Shown piece by piece: positions 5,191 through 7,297 of a stretch of DNA of 7,297 nt (position 1 is its first letter; each line of letters begins with the position of its first letter). The stretch is from Pseudomonadota bacterium (GTDB lineage Bacteria > Pseudomonadota > Alphaproteobacteria > Acetobacterales > Acetobacteraceae). Position numbers and translations under genes: made by a program. Location: assembly GCA_021785335.1 (NCBI GenBank), contig JAJYFW010000082.1, positions 1 through 7,297 on the forward strand, given 5' to 3'. Below the pieces are notes generated by a model that saw only the letters and a program-made list of their open reading frames with translations, searched no databases and was not told the DNA's origin.

Positions 5191-7296
5191 ATGAACCCAG
5201 GCAGCGGCAACCCGGGCACGGGCACGGTTCACACCGAGCACCACGGTGACGTGGCGCTGCTGGTCTTCGACAACCCTCCGGTCAACGCGCTCTCCACCGC
5301 GATGCGCCAGGCGCTGCGCGAGGCGTTCACGGCGGCCATGGACGACCCCGGCGTCGCCGCCGTGGTGATCGCGGGCGCCGGGCGTACCTTCGTCGCTGGC
5401 GCGGATATCCGGGAGTTCGACGCCCCGCCGCCGCCGCCGCAAATGATGTCCGGCAGTGTCTTCGACGAGATCGAGAAGGCGCGGAAGCCGGTGGTCGCGG
5501 CGCTGCACGGCACGGCGCTCGGCGGTGGGTTCGAGCTGGCGCTGGCCTGCCATGAGCGCGTCATGGCGCCGGACGCACGGGTGGGGCTGCCGGAAGTGCG
5601 CATCGGGCTGATCCCGGGCGCCGGTGGCACCCAGCGCGTGCCGCGGCTCGCCGGCGCCATGGTGGCGCTCGACCTGGCCACAACAGGCCGGCAGGTGGCC
5701 GCCGACGAGGCGCTGAAGCTCGGGCTGGTGGACGAGATCGCGACCGACATCCGCGCGGCGTCGATGGCGCGCGCGCGGGCGCTGGCTGCCGCCGGCGCCT
5801 GGCCGCGCAGCGGCGAGCGCCCCCTGCCGCCGGTCGATCGGGCCGCATTCGACGCCGCCGTCGCCGCGGTGCGCAAGCGCGCCCGCGGCGCCGAGGCGCC
5901 GGTCGCGGCGGCGGAAGCGGTGCGCTGGGCACTCGACCTGCCCTTCGCCGAGGCCTGCGCGAGGGAGCGGGCGGAGAGTCAGCGCCTGCGTCGCGCCCCG
6001 CAGAGCCGGGCGCTGCGCCACCTGTTCCATGCCGAGCGTCTGGCCGCGCGCGTCCCGATGGTGGGCGGGCGCATCCCCTCGCCCTGGCCGGTCGCGCGCA
6101 CCGGCGTGGTGGGCGGCGGCACGATGGGGTCCGGCATCGCCATCGCGCTCGCCGGCGCGGGCCTGCCGGTGGTGCTGGTGGAGGCGGACGAGGCCGCCGC
6201 CGCCGAGGCTCGGGTGCGCGCGGTGCTGGACCGGCAGGTGAAGGGTGGACGGCTGGCGCCCGCGGCGCGCGCGGAACGGCTCGGCCGGATCACGTTCTGC
6301 GCCGACCTGCTGATGCTCGCCGATGTCGACCTGGTGATCGAGGCGATCATCGAGGAGCTGGGGGCGAAGGAGACGCTGTTCCGCCGGCTTTCAGCCGTGA
6401 CGCGGCGCGACGCCATCCTCGCGTCCAACACTTCGCGGCTCGATGTCGACCTACTTGCCGATGTCGTTGATGCGCCGGAACGGGTTCTGGGGCTGCATTT
6501 CTTCAGCCCCGCGCACGTGATGCGCCTCGTGGAGGTGGTGCGCACGCCGCGCACGGCGGGCGAGGTGCTGGCGACCGCGATCACGCTGGCGAAGCGGCTG
6601 CACAAGCTGCCGGTCGTCAGCGGCATCTGCGACGGGTTCATCGGCAACCGCATCCTCAGCCGCTGGCGCGCGCAATGCGACTACCTGCTGGAGGACGGCG
6701 CGATGCCGGAGCAGGTGGACGCCGCGCTGGAGGCCTACGGCTTCGCCATGGGCCCCTATGCCGTCGCCGATCTCGCGGGGCTCGACATCGGCTGGGCGGG
6801 GCGCAAGCGCGCCGCGGCGACGCGCGACCCGCGCGTGCGCTACGTGCAGGTCGCCGACTGGATCTGCGAGATGGGTCGTTTCGGACAGAAAACGGGCACC
6901 GGCTACTACCGCCACGACGCGGAGGGGCGGCATGTGGATCCGGTGGTGACGGAGCTGGTGCTGCGCGCCTCGCGCGAGAAGGGCATCGCGCGGCGCGAGG
7001 TGAAGGCAGAAGAGATCGTCGCGCGCGTGCACGCGGCGATGGTGAACGAGGCGGCAAAGATACTCGCCGAGGGCATCGCGCAACGCCCCTCGGACATCGA
7101 TCTCGTGCTGGTCAACGGCTATGGCTACCCGGCCTGGCGCGGCGGGCCGATGCACGAGGCGGACGAAAAGGGCATCCGGGCGGTGCTGGCGGAGGTGGAG
7201 GCGATGGCCGCGGCGAGCGGTCATGGCTGGGAGCCGGCGCCGCTGCTGCGCGAGATGGCCGAGGCCGGGCGCAGCTTCGCCGACATGAACATCTAG
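5191..7296 (+). CDS. Fused enoyl-CoA hydratase/3-hydroxyacyl-CoA dehydrogenase (FadB/FadJ type)
   Basis: This 701-residue cytoplasmic enzyme catalyses two successive beta-oxidation steps: hydration of trans-2-enoyl-CoA to (S)-3-hydroxyacyl-CoA, then NAD-dependent oxidation to 3-ketoacyl-CoA. The crotonase domain (about 13-190) has the oxyanion-hole motifs AGADI (69-73) and ALGGGFELA, with catalytic Glu115 and Glu135 (GLPEVRIGLIPGAGGTQR). A linker leads to the NAD-binding domain (about 303-480) with GVVGGGTMGSGIA (305-317), SNTS (412-415) and the His436-Glu448 catalytic pair in LHFFSPAHVMRLVEVV. The C-terminal dehydrogenase region has DGFIGNRI (Asn486), GRFGQKTGTGYY and NGYGYPAWRGGPM. All key residues are intact. 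Length and the last motif resemble the peroxisomal MFE-1/alphaproteobacterial branch more than E. coli FadB. No thiolase gene precedes it and the window ends right after its stop, so a downstream thiolase cannot be excluded. Confidence 0.95.
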   Translation: MNPGSGNPGTGTVHTEHHGDVALLVFDNPPVNALSTAMRQALREAFTAAMDDPGVAAVVIAGAGRTFVAGADIREFDAPPPPPQMMSGSVFDEIEKARKPVVAALHGTALGGGFELALACHERVMAPDARVGLPEVRIGLIPGAGGTQRVPRLAGAMVALDLATTGRQVAADEALKLGLVDEIATDIRAASMARARALAAAGAWPRSGERPLPPVDRAAFDAAVAAVRKRARGAEAPVAAAEAVRWALDLPFAEACARERAESQRLRRAPQSRALRHLFHAERLAARVPMVGGRIPSPWPVARTGVVGGGTMGSGIAIALAGAGLPVVLVEADEAAAAEARVRAVLDRQVKGGRLAPAARAERLGRITFCADLLMLADVDLVIEAIIEELGAKETLFRRLSAVTRRDAILASNTSRLDVDLLADVVDAPERVLGLHFFSPAHVMRLVEVVRTPRTAGEVLATAITLAKRLHKLPVVSGICDGFIGNRILSRWRAQCDYLLEDGAMPEQVDAALEAYGFAMGPYAVADLAGLDIGWAGRKRAAATRDPRVRYVQVADWICEMGRFGQKTGTGYYRHDAEGRHVDPVVTELVLRASREKGIARREVKAEEIVARVHAAMVNEAAKILAEGIAQRPSDIDLVLVNGYGYPAWRGGPMHEADEKGIRAVLAEVEAMAAASGHGWEPAPLLREMAEAGRSFADMNI

Positions 7297-7297
7297 C

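Noticed and set aside
1..7297. Mobile elements, CRISPR arrays, tRNA/rRNA genes, horizontally acquired island
   Set aside because: No transposase or integrase motifs, no regularly spaced repeats, no tRNA-like cloverleaf and no rRNA signature were seen. Base and codon use look uniform across the genes.

Overview
The window is a very GC-rich chromosomal segment (about 70% by eye, with G/C in almost every third codon position). It carries ordinary metabolic and envelope-type genes and shows no sign of phage, transposon, CRISPR or plasmid content. An intracellular class PhaZ polyhydroxybutyrate depolymerase, a bacterial ELM1-family protein and a roughly 700-residue fused enoyl-CoA hydratase/3-hydroxyacyl-CoA dehydrogenase together suggest a high-GC alphaproteobacterium, probably Rhodospirillales/Acetobacteraceae-like. 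That placement is an inference from gene content and composition, not a measured result.

Layout. Bases 1-79 may hold the first codons of a minus-strand gene that leaves the window on the left (weak). phaZ follows on the minus strand (145-1374). A 181-base divergent intergenic region (1375-1555) separates it from four plus-strand genes: a glutathione S-transferase-like protein (1556-2209), an ELM1/DUF1022 protein (2286-3209), a 631-residue protein of unknown function (3224-5119), and the bifunctional beta-oxidation protein (5191-7296), whose stop codon is one base before the window ends. The ELM1 and 631-residue genes are only 14 bases apart and are very likely co-transcribed. The gaps before the ELM1 gene (76 bases) and before the beta-oxidation gene (71 bases) are longer, so one transcript or several is undecided.

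Functionally, phaZ (carbon-store breakdown to 3-hydroxybutyrate units) and the beta-oxidation protein (acyl-CoA breakdown) both belong to acyl/hydroxyacyl metabolism. They are not adjacent, and nothing in the sequence shows shared regulation. The part most worth a second look is the ELM1 plus 631-residue pair. The ELM1 protein belongs to a GT-B-like family with no settled bacterial function. Its partner is a soluble-looking protein with an N-terminal alpha/beta domain followed by what reads as an internally duplicated pair of beta-rich modules. I do not recognise this partner as any named family.
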